DNA from: Lusitaniella coriacea LEGE 07157
GTDB taxonomy: Bacteria > Cyanobacteriota > Cyanobacteriia > Cyanobacteriales > Spirulinaceae
Reading direction: 5' to 3'
Length of the DNA: 64,000 nt
NCBI RefSeq assembly: GCF_015207425.1
Contig: NZ_JADEWZ010000026.1
Location: 16,605 to 80,604, forward strand
Under the pieces are notes generated by a model. It made no database searches and was not told the DNA's origin. It worked only from the letters and a program-made list of their open reading frames with translations. Shown in pieces: positions 25,967 through 34,513 of the stretch (position 1 is the stretch's first letter; every line of letters starts with the position of its first letter). The translations under genes and the position numbers were made by a program.

Positions 25967-26090
25967 CTCTCCTCCAAGTTAGGGTAGGGAACTGAATTGC
26001 GGTTTTGAAAATTGAGAGCAGAGAAAAAGGAAAAACCAATCTCCCCAAAATTTTCGTCTTAATTTTCTATTGCCAGTCCCCAAAACCTAC

Positions 26091-26213
26091 TTAGTGAGCC
26101 GAACCATTGCCGTGATAGTTGTCAGAATCATAAAATCCATTTTTGGTTCCAAAGAATAGCGTTGCCACTGTAAATAAGGCGGTCAAAATAACGAGTACTA
26201 ATTTGACATCCAT
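26091..26213 (-). CDS. small single-helix membrane protein, 40 aa
   Basis: A short reading frame that gene callers often miss. ATG at 26213 is preceded by a strong AAGAGGAGAG ribosome site 7 bases away. The product is a membrane helix (LVLVILTALFTVATLFFGT, residues 5-23) followed by a polar, His/Gly/Asn-rich tail (GFYDSDNYHGNGSAH). I recall nearly the same tail in other cyanobacteria, so it is probably conserved and may belong to a thylakoid complex, but I cannot name it. It lies between an MBL gene and an antiporter gene, all on the minus strand. Confidence 0.75.
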   Translation of the reverse strand: MDVKLVLVILTALFTVATLFFGTKNGFYDSDNYHGNGSAH

Positions 26214-26288
26214 TTTGTTGTCTCTCCTCTTAGGAATCTCTCAATCTATAATACTGCCTGGGAATTCAGTATTTTTGCTAGATCGACC

Positions 26289-28229
26289 TTATTGAATGGA
26301 TTGGGTCATTTGCTCCACTGTCGATTCTGCCACATTGGACGCGATCGGAATTTCTTCCACCTCTGGCAACTTTTCTAGGGCAAGGCGAGATGCTTGAGTT
26401 CCACCTGAAAGGCGTTTGAGCAGTTGGGGTCTGGGGTCGTGGAGAAGATAGCTGATTTCATCTTCTGCTTGCCATTCTTCCCCTGCTTTAACAACCGTCA
26501 AGCGATCCTTACGCCGTACTAATAGCGGTACGAGTTCCCCGGAGCGAATCAGTGCTTGGAGATGTGCAATTTGAAAGGATAATCCTTCCACTTTCAGGAG
26601 CGTTCGCCCCAACTTGACTTGCCCGTCTTTGAGATACTGATTCCACTGTTTGATGGGAAGTTGGGTGATAAATGCTGGATTGACTTTGGCCTTATTGGTT
26701 TTACTGGCTGTTAGATTGGTTTTGGGATTTTGCGGGAAAATCGCTAAAACTCGCGGGGGATTAAATTCCTCGACAGCACGCTGGGATAAAACCAGATTCA
26801 CTTCTCCATTACTGGTGAGAGCGAGGAACGTTCCAATCGATTCAAGACCTGCCTCTTCTAAGACATCGTGATCTAAACCGCTACTTTCAAAAACCCGCAG
26901 GTTGTCTTCTCTTGCTTTTTGACAAGCTTCTGGGTCTGTATCGATCGCGACGACCGATTCGCCTTCTTCTTGGAACAAGCGACCCATGAGCCGACCGAGT
27001 TCGTTACATCCCACAATCACTGCGCCTGTTGCCTCGGAGGAGGTGATTTTCAGCCATTGAGCGACCCAGCGCGCGGAAAGACCCTGGATGAAAACAGTCA
27101 TCATAATCGTGAGAAACACCAAGGCTTTAATGGCTTCTCCCCCGTTGATGCCCTGTTGGGTGAGCAGGAAGGCAAATAAGGACGCAACCGAAGCAGAGAC
27201 AATTCCTTTGGGGGCAACCCAAGCAATAAAGAGCTTCTGCCGCCAGTTCATCGTACTGTTCCAGGTACACAGGAGAACGCTGATCGGTCGAATGACGAGC
27301 ATTAGCACCAGAACGGTGAGGACGCTTCCCCAGCCCAAAGCAAAAATACTCGCGATCGATAGATCGGCGGCTAGGAGGATGAATAGGACAGAAACGCCCA
27401 AAACTGTCAATTGACCTTTAAATCGCCTCAGCATTCGTTCTTCGGGAATGGAAGAGGCTCTGAGGACGATACCTGAAACGACGGTTGCCATTAACCCGGA
27501 TTCGCTGCGGATGGTTTGGGCTAAACCGAATAATCCCCAAACTCCGGCGAGAACCACCAGACCTTTGAGTTCTTCAGAGAGAAAGCTGGCTTTTTTGAGC
27601 GTTAAGCCGAGCAACCAGCCTCCCAGCGCACCGATGGCAGCGCCGATCCCCAAGCGCAATCCCAGACCGCTAACAATTTCGAGGGGAAAGGCATCGCTAT
27701 TAAGAATCGTGTCTAAGACGACGACAGCAAGGATTGCGCCCACGGGATCGATGAGAACGCCTTCTCCTTCGAGCAAGGTTGCCACTTGACGATCGACTTC
27801 TACTTGTTTGAGTAGAGGACTAATAACAGTGGGACCGGTGACAACGACGAGGGCGGCGTAGAGAAAGGCAATCGACCAGGGGAACTCACTGAGCCAGTGA
27901 GCGGCCATCCCACCGCCGAGCAGAGTCAGGAGGGTGCCGATGGTGACTAGGTTGCGCAAGCTTCCTGACACCCGTCCCAAATCTCGCAACTCTAGGTTCA
28001 AGCCTCCTTCAAATAAGATGATGGCGACGGCAAGGGATACCAAAACTTCGAGTCCAACGCCCAGTTCGTGGGGATGGAGAATGTTTAAGCCATCGGAACC
28101 GAGTAGAATCCCAAAAAGCAATAAAAAGACAATGCTTGGGACTTTAATCAATTCGGCTAAAACTTGAGCGCTGATGCCTGCAAGGGTTGTAATCACAATT
28201 TGCAGGGTCAGTGTAAACGATCCGTCCAT
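26289..28229 (-). CDS. cation:proton antiporter with C-terminal nucleotide-binding domain
   Basis: A 646-residue CPA-type antiporter. Residues 1-380 form about 12 membrane helices; the ion site motif reads LLEGEGVLIDPVGAILAVVV, and AALVVVTGPTVISPLLKQVE precedes it. The third region (about 395-500) is a RCK/TrkA-N Rossmann domain (GAVIVGCNELGRLMGRLFQE, VVAIDTDPEA) and the last 150 residues are a regulatory region (TrkA-C-like LVPLLVRRKDRLTVVKAGE). The single Asp of 'LIDP' replaces the double Asp of many CPA2 proteins, matching CPA1. Likely imports or exports Na+ or K+ against protons, possibly under NAD(H) or voltage control. Confidence 0.9.
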   Translation of the reverse strand: MDGSFTLTLQIVITTLAGISAQVLAELIKVPSIVFLLLFGILLGSDGLNILHPHELGVGLEVLVSLAVAIILFEGGLNLELRDLGRVSGSLRNLVTIGTLLTLLGGGMAAHWLSEFPWSIAFLYAALVVVTGPTVISPLLKQVEVDRQVATLLEGEGVLIDPVGAILAVVVLDTILNSDAFPLEIVSGLGLRLGIGAAIGALGGWLLGLTLKKASFLSEELKGLVVLAGVWGLFGLAQTIRSESGLMATVVSGIVLRASSIPEERMLRRFKGQLTVLGVSVLFILLAADLSIASIFALGWGSVLTVLVLMLVIRPISVLLCTWNSTMNWRQKLFIAWVAPKGIVSASVASLFAFLLTQQGINGGEAIKALVFLTIMMTVFIQGLSARWVAQWLKITSSEATGAVIVGCNELGRLMGRLFQEEGESVVAIDTDPEACQKAREDNLRVFESSGLDHDVLEEAGLESIGTFLALTSNGEVNLVLSQRAVEEFNPPRVLAIFPQNPKTNLTASKTNKAKVNPAFITQLPIKQWNQYLKDGQVKLGRTLLKVEGLSFQIAHLQALIRSGELVPLLVRRKDRLTVVKAGEEWQAEDEISYLLHDPRPQLLKRLSGGTQASRLALEKLPEVEEIPIASNVAESTVEQMTQSIQ

Positions 28230-29073
28230 AGGCTTTGAGGGTCGCAGGCAATCAAGAGTGGGCGGTTTAGTGCTTTTCTTGTTTCCTGGTGAATGAGTTT
28301 TAAGGGCGTTCTAAATTATTGTTCCCCTAACTGGCAATTCTAACTCTGTCTAGGGGGCGAAGTCGCCGCGATCGAAGTTGGTTTGAGTTTGGTATAAGTG
28401 CTGACAGTAATGGGAGATGGGGGTTTGCAAGGGTTTTCAATTATCAATTTGGGTACAAGATATTTAAAAATTGCTCGGAACTTTAGATTGAAAGTTCTGA
28501 TGGAAAGGAAGGATAATGGGAGCAAGATGGACGAGGATTCTATTTTTTTAGATAATGGGTTGCCTTAATTAGAATAAAAGTTGAATAGGAGTGAGTTAGA
28601 AATGGTTCAATGGGATTTGGGTTAATGCTGTATTTTAACATCCTGATTCCCAGAAGCTCTGAGGAATTAATTCTGTGTTCTTGGGGAATATTTAGGATTA
28701 GAGAGGAATCAGAGTTTGAATGACGGGTTTTTTGGGTGAATTTGCAATAAGCTGCTATGCATTTAAATTGTGACTGAGGCTGATACTGAGGGGAGAGATT
28801 TTTCAGTCATCAGATAGGGAGATGGGGCGAGAGGGAGACAGAGTGCAATAGCACAATGCAGATGGGTAGGATTTGATATCAATTGAAAATTGACAAATCA
28901 CCGGAAATAGTCAGGTTTTTCTTCATCGCTGATGGCTGAGAGCTGATGGCTGATTGCTTAACGCAATACAGAGCGCCCCATACCTGATTTAGATATGTTT
29001 TAGCTTAGAGTTCTAGTAATAATAAGGTTAGTAATCTCAATTGAGGTTCTAGGGAATTAGAAAGATCGATGTT
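28230..29073. other. 844-bp gap upstream of a GT-C-like gene
   Basis: No convincing gene is seen here on either strand. It contains AT-rich tracts and scraps that recur elsewhere in the window: GCATTTAAATTGTGACTGAGG (about 28757, a close match lies at about 35393) and the GCTGATGGCTGAG word (about 28930 and 36475). These are probably decayed intergenic repeats. The promoter of the antiporter lies at its right-hand side. Confidence 0.4.
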
Positions 29074-30216
29074 ATGAATCGTCAACTTTTTGCGTGGGAT
29101 CGTTTGAAGTCTAAAATTTCTAGGGGTTCTGATTGGTTGGAATCCCTACAGATTTTGGGTGTGTTGAGTGCGGCATTAATCCTTTTTTGCACGAATTTGG
29201 GAGAGGTGCCTCTGTTGGGGGCAATACTGGCAGCACTTTCAACTTTGTTGTTGTATTGGGTGGGTCGAGAGTTATTTCCTCGTCGAGATCCGGCTCTTTT
29301 TTCGGCGTTGATTTATTTAACCTGTTGGCCGATTTTGTGCGCGGGACGCGTGGCGGGTTCTGCGGGTGCAATGCTGTGCTGTCTGTTGCTTGCGATGTTG
29401 TTTGCGCTGCGAGCGCGCCGAGATTTGCGCTGGAGTTTGGGGGCGGGGTTGGCAATGAGCGCCCTAGGCTGTGTGGGAGCGATACAGGGAGTTTTGCTGG
29501 GCGCGATCGCGCTGTTATTTTTGGCTTGGGATACGCCGAGGTTGTTGCGATCTTGGTTTTTTTGGCTGGGAGGGCTGTTGGGGGTGGCTCCCGCGATCGC
29601 GTGGTATGGGGTTCGCGGCGTGTATTGGAACGAGCCTTGGACTGTCCTGATGGGCTTGGAGGGGGCGCGATCGGATGTTTTCTCCGGGCTATGGCTTTTA
29701 GCCCTTTGCCTCTATGCTTTGCCCTGGTTGCCCATTTTTACCGGAGGGCTGCAATTGGCTCAGGAGAATTGGAATTGGAGTTGGGCGAAGTTGGTTTGGC
29801 TTTGGAGCGGATGCTATCTCTTCTGTCTGTTCTTGTTCGCTCATTGGTTGACCCTCTCGATTTTGCCCATTTATCCGCCCCTCGCTCTCGCAGGGGGAGC
29901 CGTACTGGCTGAGGTTTATTCTGCTCCGCGCGATCGCCCCTACCCTCGTTTCTGGGCGCTCTCTTTCATGGCGACGGCGATCTTGGCGACGGGTGCTTGT
30001 CTTTATTGGAGCTTTCAGGATTTTGCTTTGGGAATTTTCTTTGCTGCTATTGCCCTGACTTTAGGCGTAACTGCCCTATCAATCGAACGACAGGATAGCC
30101 AATTTATTATCTCGATTTTTTGGGGACTTTATGTATCGCTATTATTATTTGTCAATTCTCCCCATTGGCTTTGGATTTTTGAAATTATTCCCATGAAAAG
30201 TCTGTTCTTGAGTTGA
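29074..30216 (+). CDS. GT-C-like membrane protein, shortened at the N-terminus
   Basis: A 380-residue polytopic protein with about ten hydrophobic segments. The text GAILAALSTLLLYWVGRELF, then PRRDPALFSALIYLTCWPIL, matches the helix 4-6 region of ArnT/GT39 glycosyltransferases. These normally carry an acidic motif (D-E or E-x-D) in the first periplasmic loop, but here the first 30 residues lead straight to that middle region, so the catalytic loop is missing or very different. It could be a truncated enzyme, a partner subunit, or a degenerate gene. ATG at 29074; a longer form would need to use the gap upstream, where no frame continues. Confidence 0.7.
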   Translation: MNRQLFAWDRLKSKISRGSDWLESLQILGVLSAALILFCTNLGEVPLLGAILAALSTLLLYWVGRELFPRRDPALFSALIYLTCWPILCAGRVAGSAGAMLCCLLLAMLFALRARRDLRWSLGAGLAMSALGCVGAIQGVLLGAIALLFLAWDTPRLLRSWFFWLGGLLGVAPAIAWYGVRGVYWNEPWTVLMGLEGARSDVFSGLWLLALCLYALPWLPIFTGGLQLAQENWNWSWAKLVWLWSGCYLFCLFLFAHWLTLSILPIYPPLALAGGAVLAEVYSAPRDRPYPRFWALSFMATAILATGACLYWSFQDFALGIFFAAIALTLGVTALSIERQDSQFIISIFWGLYVSLLLFVNSPHWLWIFEIIPMKSLFLS

Positions 30217-30384
30217 TGCTTTGTTATCTCTCTTAGGGGAGAGAAACAAAAACACAACAGGATGATAGCGGTCGATATCAAATATCCGAACGCCAACATC
30301 CTGACTGTATCTTTTGAATTGTGTTGGAACGATCGCTCAAACGGTTTAAACCTACCGCTCGATACACTACCAAAAAGAATTCAT

Positions 30385-30783
30385 TTATTCTTCTTCGTCT
30401 CCCTCTCTATCAACTTGTTTGAGGTGAATGTGTTTGCGTCCCAAGGTAATTTCAAATTCATCTCCCGGCTCTAAGCCCATTTTTTTCGTGTAGGCCGAAC
30501 CAATGAGTAGATTACCATTCGATTGTACGCTGATGCGAAAGCTGGCAGAACGTCCTCCTCGTCCTTGTCCGTTAGCAGTGCTATCTAACTCGATCCCCTC
30601 TGCATCGATCAGTGCATTGAGGAATTTCATCATATTGACTCGCTCTATTCCGTTTTTTGTGACGGTATAGTAACCACACTCTCTTGCTTTTTCTTCTTTG
30701 CTCAGGTTGCCCAGCTCTTTGACTTTCTTACTGAGTTCTTCCCCCGTTAAGGGGACGGGATCTGACTTCTTCTTTTTATTCAT
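30385..30783 (-). CDS. cyAbrB-type transcriptional regulator
   Basis: A 132-residue DNA-binding protein of the cyanobacterial AbrB family. ATG at 30783 is used, since the frame's extra upstream codon is a TTG. The N-terminal half (LTGEELSKKVKELGNLSKEE, CGYYTVTKNGIERVNMMKFL) is the cyAbrB specific domain; the C-terminal segment SAYTKKMGLEPGDEFEITLG is the AbrB DNA-binding fold. The sequence resembles the CalA/cyAbrB1 branch rather than cyAbrB2. These regulators control carbon and nitrogen genes and can be modified after translation. It is divergent from an Rrf2 regulator. Confidence 0.93.
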   Translation of the reverse strand: MNKKKKSDPVPLTGEELSKKVKELGNLSKEEKARECGYYTVTKNGIERVNMMKFLNALIDAEGIELDSTANGQGRGGRSASFRISVQSNGNLLIGSAYTKKMGLEPGDEFEITLGRKHIHLKQVDREGDEEE

Positions 30784-31086
30784 CAACTTAACATCTAAAA
30801 ACGACGACTGAAGGGTTTGTTCTATTTATTGTCTAGCCACTTGGTAGAAAAGACAATAAAATTCATTGATTGTATCGGTACGCTCACCAAACTATATTAC
30901 ACCCAGTCAGTCAATATAAGTTTAACCCAACTTAAAGTTTAATCTTTTGCTTGCTCTAATCAGTCAATAGATTGAGAACAAATTAAACGGGTGTTAATGC
31001 TTCCAGGAGAAATAGGAGAGATTGGGGATAACACTGAATTTTTATTACCATTAGCAACGATTAGATTAGAAAATCGAAGGGAGAAG
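30784..31086. other. divergent intergenic region between two regulators
   Basis: About 300 bp with the promoters of cyAbrB and the Rrf2 gene. The word TCAGTCAATA occurs twice, at 30907-30916 and 30960-30969, on the same strand 53 bp apart, so it is a possible regulator site. Nothing else clear. Both products are DNA-binding, so self or cross regulation is possible. Confidence 0.35.
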
Positions 31087-31530
31087 ATGAAGTTAACTCA
31101 TCGCGGTCACTACAGCGTTAAAGCATTGCTAGATTTAAGTTTACAGGCGAATTACGGCCCAACTTCTGTTGCCGCGATCGCGTCTCGCCAAAATTTACCC
31201 GCACCTTACTTAGAAAAACTTTTAATTGAAATGCGTCGCGCGGGATTAGTTCGTTCGGTACGCGGCGCGCGTGGAGGATATCAACTGGCTTGCGAACCCG
31301 CTCAAATTTCCCTCGGACAGATCCTTGCGGCGGTTGGAGAAACCCTAGAACCCTTGAAGCGCCATCGCCCCGATGCGACTCAAGCAGAAGATTGGGTTAC
31401 CTTTAGTTTGTGGCAGAGATTGCATCAAAAACTCAAAGAATCTCTCTATAGTATTACTCTTGCGGATCTTTATTACGATGCTCGAAGTTGGCAAGCCGCT
31501 CAAGGAGAAGATACCAATTTTGTGGTTTAG
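31087..31530 (+). CDS. Rrf2 family transcriptional regulator
   Basis: A 147-residue winged-helix regulator. The frame is open to 30991, but the ATG at 31087 has a GGGAGAAG ribosome site and gives the family start MKLTHRGHYSVKALLDLSLQ. The helix-turn-helix lies at about 26-60 (SVAAIASRQNLPAPYLEKLL), followed by the wing VRSVRGARGGYQLA. The IscR iron-sulfur cysteines are absent; only one Cys is present. Rrf2 proteins of this type in cyanobacteria control iron, sulfur or redox genes. The regulon here is unknown. Confidence 0.92.
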   Translation: MKLTHRGHYSVKALLDLSLQANYGPTSVAAIASRQNLPAPYLEKLLIEMRRAGLVRSVRGARGGYQLACEPAQISLGQILAAVGETLEPLKRHRPDATQAEDWVTFSLWQRLHQKLKESLYSITLADLYYDARSWQAAQGEDTNFVV

Positions 31531-31613
31531 GAATGAGAAAAATTACGGGTAAATTCAACGTCTTATTTTTGAGAGAATGACATGGGATTTTTCAAGAATC
31601 GCGACTCATTCCT

Positions 31614-32084
31614 TTACGATTGGGGATCGTGCAAACTACGACTGGGACGAAAGCTATCCCCTAAGAGCAAAATAATCCCAATACAAATAAAAACATCGGC
31701 TAAATTAAAAACGGGAAAGTTAATCCAGCGAAAGTCCAAAAAATCTACTACATGACCGTAGGCAAATCGGCAAAATCCGTTTCCGGCTGCACCGGCAAAA
31801 ACCAAACCGTAGCCGAGTTGTTCGATAAGCAGCAATCGTTTGACGAGTGCAAAGACAATCAGCGCCAAACTAACGCCAATAGATAACCAGCGCAACCAAT
31901 CAACGCCTCCAGAGAATAGACTAAATGCCGCGCCAGTGTTGAGGGCATAGGTGAGGTGGAAGATGTTGGGAAGAAGAGGAATTGTGTCCCCCTGAGCGGT
32001 GAAATGATCGGCTGCCCAAGATTTACTCGTCCGATCTAAAATTAACCCGATGAGGGCAAGAGTCCAAAACCAAGGATTTTTCAC
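31614..32084 (-). CDS. lspA: lipoprotein signal peptidase
   Basis: LspA cleaves lipoprotein signal peptides in the inner membrane after lipid attachment. The 156-residue protein has four membrane helices and the catalytic pair of Asp residues: VVDFLDFRWINFPVFNLADV, with Asn/Asp of 'FNLADV' and the Asp of 'HVVDF'. GNGFCRFAYG precedes. The start is a GTG at 32084, one base after the bioY stop, so expression is translationally coupled. The ATG at 32086 is out of frame and hits a stop at once. Confidence 0.93.
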   Translation of the reverse strand: MKNPWFWTLALIGLILDRTSKSWAADHFTAQGDTIPLLPNIFHLTYALNTGAAFSLFSGGVDWLRWLSIGVSLALIVFALVKRLLLIEQLGYGLVFAGAAGNGFCRFAYGHVVDFLDFRWINFPVFNLADVFICIGIILLLGDSFRPSRSLHDPQS

Positions 32085-32085
32085 A

Positions 32086-32952
32086 TTAATAAAATAAGAT
32101 TTGTCGCAAAATAAATCCTAAAACAGAAACGGCACAAACGATCGCGATTTGTCCGGGTAATGGAAGAATGGAGTATTTTACAATTCCTTGAAGAAAGGCG
32201 CTGAAGCCGTTGCCGAGGGGACTAAAGAGTTGTAAGCCCATTAAATAGGCAATGCCAATGGAGTGGATTGCAAAAAGTCCGCTCATTCCGCTAAAGGCAA
32301 GGGATTCTAGTTTTACTCTGTGGCGAAAGGTCAACCAGCCGCAAAGCCAAGCGCCGGGAATAAAACCGAGGATGTAGCCAAAGGTGGGTTCGCGGAAGTA
32401 GGCTAGACCTCCTCCCTGAGAGAAGATCGGGAAGAAGGTTAAACCCAAGGCAATATAGGCAATTTGCGACAGTGCGGCGGCGTTTTTGCCTCCCAAACAC
32501 CCCACGAGCAGAACGGCACCAATTTGATAGGTGACTCCGAGGGAGTGGGCTTGAATGCCGCGATCTGCCCATTGCCAGGGAAAGGTGGTAATAAATGCTT
32601 CGAGAAAGGTTCCTCCAATGGTCAAGAGTAAACCGATGAGCGCCCAAAGGAGTTGATGGGGTGCGGATAAAACCGATTTGGAGGGTTGGGAGTTGGGGGA
32701 GGACGAACGACTTTTCGATCGCCGATTCCTGCGGCGTGGAGTGTTACTCACTAGGGATGGGAGCTTTACCACTGGGGTGTTTTCTTTAAAATGCGCGCGA
32801 TCGCGGGTCTGGGTTAAAAAGGCGCGTTGAATAGAGGACACAGGGCGTTGAACGACTCTGTTTTTCTCGCGACCTAAAAGCGATCGCAATTCTAGCACTT
32901 CGCCGATCGCGTACCAAATTTCTTCAGAACGGCGTTGGACGGTGTGAGTCAT
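32086..32952 (-). CDS. bioY: biotin transporter BioY with N-terminal extension
   Basis: BioY is the substrate-binding membrane component (S-component) of a biotin ECF transporter. Its core is at about 97-288 with five or six helices, including GTFLEAFITTFPWQWADRGI, GVTYQIGAVLLVGCLGGKNA and the FREPTFGYILGFIPGAWLCG signature. It differs from the usual 190-residue protein by a 95-residue N-terminal region rich in Arg and Ser (RRRNRRSKSRSSSPNSQPSK). No energising EcfA or EcfT is nearby, so it works alone or shares them. Divergent from a small protein gene, and directly followed by lspA. Confidence 0.9.
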   Translation of the reverse strand: MTHTVQRRSEEIWYAIGEVLELRSLLGREKNRVVQRPVSSIQRAFLTQTRDRAHFKENTPVVKLPSLVSNTPRRRNRRSKSRSSSPNSQPSKSVLSAPHQLLWALIGLLLTIGGTFLEAFITTFPWQWADRGIQAHSLGVTYQIGAVLLVGCLGGKNAAALSQIAYIALGLTFFPIFSQGGGLAYFREPTFGYILGFIPGAWLCGWLTFRHRVKLESLAFSGMSGLFAIHSIGIAYLMGLQLFSPLGNGFSAFLQGIVKYSILPLPGQIAIVCAVSVLGFILRQILFY

Positions 32953-33106
32953 CTCACTGAGTTTTCGGGGGTTCAGTCACCGATTGAGTATTTTCACCGT
33001 CACCTAACCTCTCGACAAACTTCACAAGAGTTAGCAGGAAGCGTCACTGCCTGAGTTGAAGTTTCAGAACACAATAGTAAGTGTAGAGATTGAACTTAAA
33101 CCTGCC

Positions 33107-33316
33107 ATGTATCCCCAACTCCAACTTCTCCCCGGCGCGATTTCTGAAATTCTTGCTTCAGTAAACGAGACAGGCACTCTAACGCTAAACGACCGCTATG
33201 GACTGATGGCGGCGATTTTGGATGAGAACATTGAGGAAGAGGAAGCTAGAGCGATTACTCGGTTGTTGAGATCGATCAAAAGGGGTCGCCTTTCTTACGA
33301 AGCGACAGCAATTTGA
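33107..33316 (+). CDS. conserved hypothetical protein, 69 aa
   Basis: The frame is open from a TTG at 33056, but the ATG at 33107 (MYPQLQLLPGAISEILASVN) gives a compact 69-residue acidic helical protein with LTLNDRYGLMAAILDENIEE, then EEARAITRLLRSIKRGRLSY. I believe similar small proteins are common in cyanobacteria, but know no function. It is divergent from bioY. Confidence 0.6.
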   Translation: MYPQLQLLPGAISEILASVNETGTLTLNDRYGLMAAILDENIEEEEARAITRLLRSIKRGRLSYEATAI

Positions 33317-33358
33317 ATTTGAGACTGAATCGAGTCTAGCGTTAAGCGACACAAATAA

Positions 33359-33376
33359 AGCCTGCACCAGCAGGCT
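33359..33376. terminator. 7-bp GC hairpin between convergent genes
   Basis: AGCCTGC (33359-33365) and GCAGGCT (33370-33376) form a perfect stem with an ACCA loop. It lies between the 69-aa gene and the minus-strand TPR gene, which converge on it. No T-run follows in either direction, so it is only a possible weak or bidirectional terminator. Confidence 0.35.
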
Positions 33377-33493
33377 AAGGGAAGACGGATATCGCAGCAA
33401 ATTGGGATGGGTTCAATTTCTTCTACAAATGTTCCCAATTTGCATATTAAATGGGATAGAGGAGCGATCGCGCGTCTTAATCTTTAAAATTGC

Positions 33494-34381
33494 TTACCGA
33501 TTCTCGCTCAACCAGTTTTGGGCAACTCGACGCTCGTGTTCGAGGGGATATTGGATGTATTGGGGGAGTTGATCTTGTTTCGCGATCGCGGTATCAAAGA
33601 GGGCGACGGATTCTTGCACGAGAGCGGGATTATTTTTTTGTTTGCCCTGATGGTAGAGGATTTGAGCTTTGAGGTAAAGCAGTTCGGGGTTATTGGGGGC
33701 GATGTCTAGGGCTTTTTGCGCGAATTCCATTGCTTTGTCGTATTGTTTCAGGTCGCGATAGGCAACGGCAATTCCGCGATTGACAATGTATGCAGGTGCG
33801 GCGTCATTTTGGAAGTCCGCGATCGCTTGTTCTGGACTGGAGAAGGGAACATTAACAGCAAGCATTAATTGCATATACCCTTTAAATAAATTCAATTCGG
33901 GATCGCTCGCATCAATATTTTCCGCCTTTTCGAGCGCTTCTAGAACCTCTTTTAACTTCGGAACTGCGGCGAGGGGTCCTTCTGTTTTAATCAGGTAAGC
34001 ACCTTCGATAAAATGACCGATGGCTAAGTAAAGATTGCCCCGTAGCGGATCTTCTGACATCAGTTGCCGTGCGGTTTCTAGGGTTTTTTGTGCGGCTGGC
34101 GCGATCGCGTTCCAATCGCGATTACCGTACGCCAATCCCCCTTGAATCGCATACACCAAAGGCTCGTCCGCATCATTGGCAAGTGCTTGCGAGAGATATT
34201 CCTGCGCTTTTGGGTAGTTTCCCTCAACAAAAATTGCCTCAATTGCCGCTTCTGTTGAATCGCTGATATCGCGGGGATTTTGAGTGCGAAACGGATCTCC
34301 AGCGAAAGCGGGATTTCCCCCGCCAAGGAGAACGAGGGTTGCAGCCAAAGAGAAAGCCGCAGAGAGTTGTTTGGCAAGCAT
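33494..34381 (-). CDS. Sll0314/Alr1548-type TPR repeat protein, secreted
   Basis: A 295-residue protein with a signal peptide (AFSLAATLVLLGGGNPAFAG) using the ATG at 34381; a GTG at 34396 is the longer alternative. The mature region has several TPRs: YPKAQEYLSQALANDADEPL, ADFQNDAAPAYIVNRGIAVA, and YDKAMEFAQKALDIAPNNPE followed by LLYLKAQILYHQGK. I recognise the pattern as the Sll0314/Alr1548 family of periplasmic TPR proteins of cyanobacteria, with unknown function. TPR proteins scaffold complexes. Confidence 0.85.
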   Translation of the reverse strand: MLAKQLSAAFSLAATLVLLGGGNPAFAGDPFRTQNPRDISDSTEAAIEAIFVEGNYPKAQEYLSQALANDADEPLVYAIQGGLAYGNRDWNAIAPAAQKTLETARQLMSEDPLRGNLYLAIGHFIEGAYLIKTEGPLAAVPKLKEVLEALEKAENIDASDPELNLFKGYMQLMLAVNVPFSSPEQAIADFQNDAAPAYIVNRGIAVAYRDLKQYDKAMEFAQKALDIAPNNPELLYLKAQILYHQGKQKNNPALVQESVALFDTAIAKQDQLPQYIQYPLEHERRVAQNWLSENR

Positions 34382-34513
34382 AGATGGTATTTTCACGATT
34401 GTTTTGAGTGATTTTGAATTGAGAGTTTAGAATTTAAACACTTAGATCGGTTTTGACGAAATTAAGGATACTGGGTTCCAATAGGAGTCAGGGAAAGGGA
34501 GAATAGACAGCTT

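Noticed and set aside
28340..28525. 61-residue minus-strand frame in the 844-bp gap
   Set aside because: Low complexity with no family pattern or ribosome site.
29133..29912. 259-residue frame inside the GT-C-like gene
   Set aside because: It is a same-strand shifted shadow rich in Gly and Arg, whereas the other frame gives well-formed membrane helices.
31529..31613. 9-bp repeats AGGAATGAG and CTCATTCCT flanking the space between the Rrf2 and lspA genes
   Set aside because: They are 67 bp apart with no U-run, so a terminator is not supported; may be chance.
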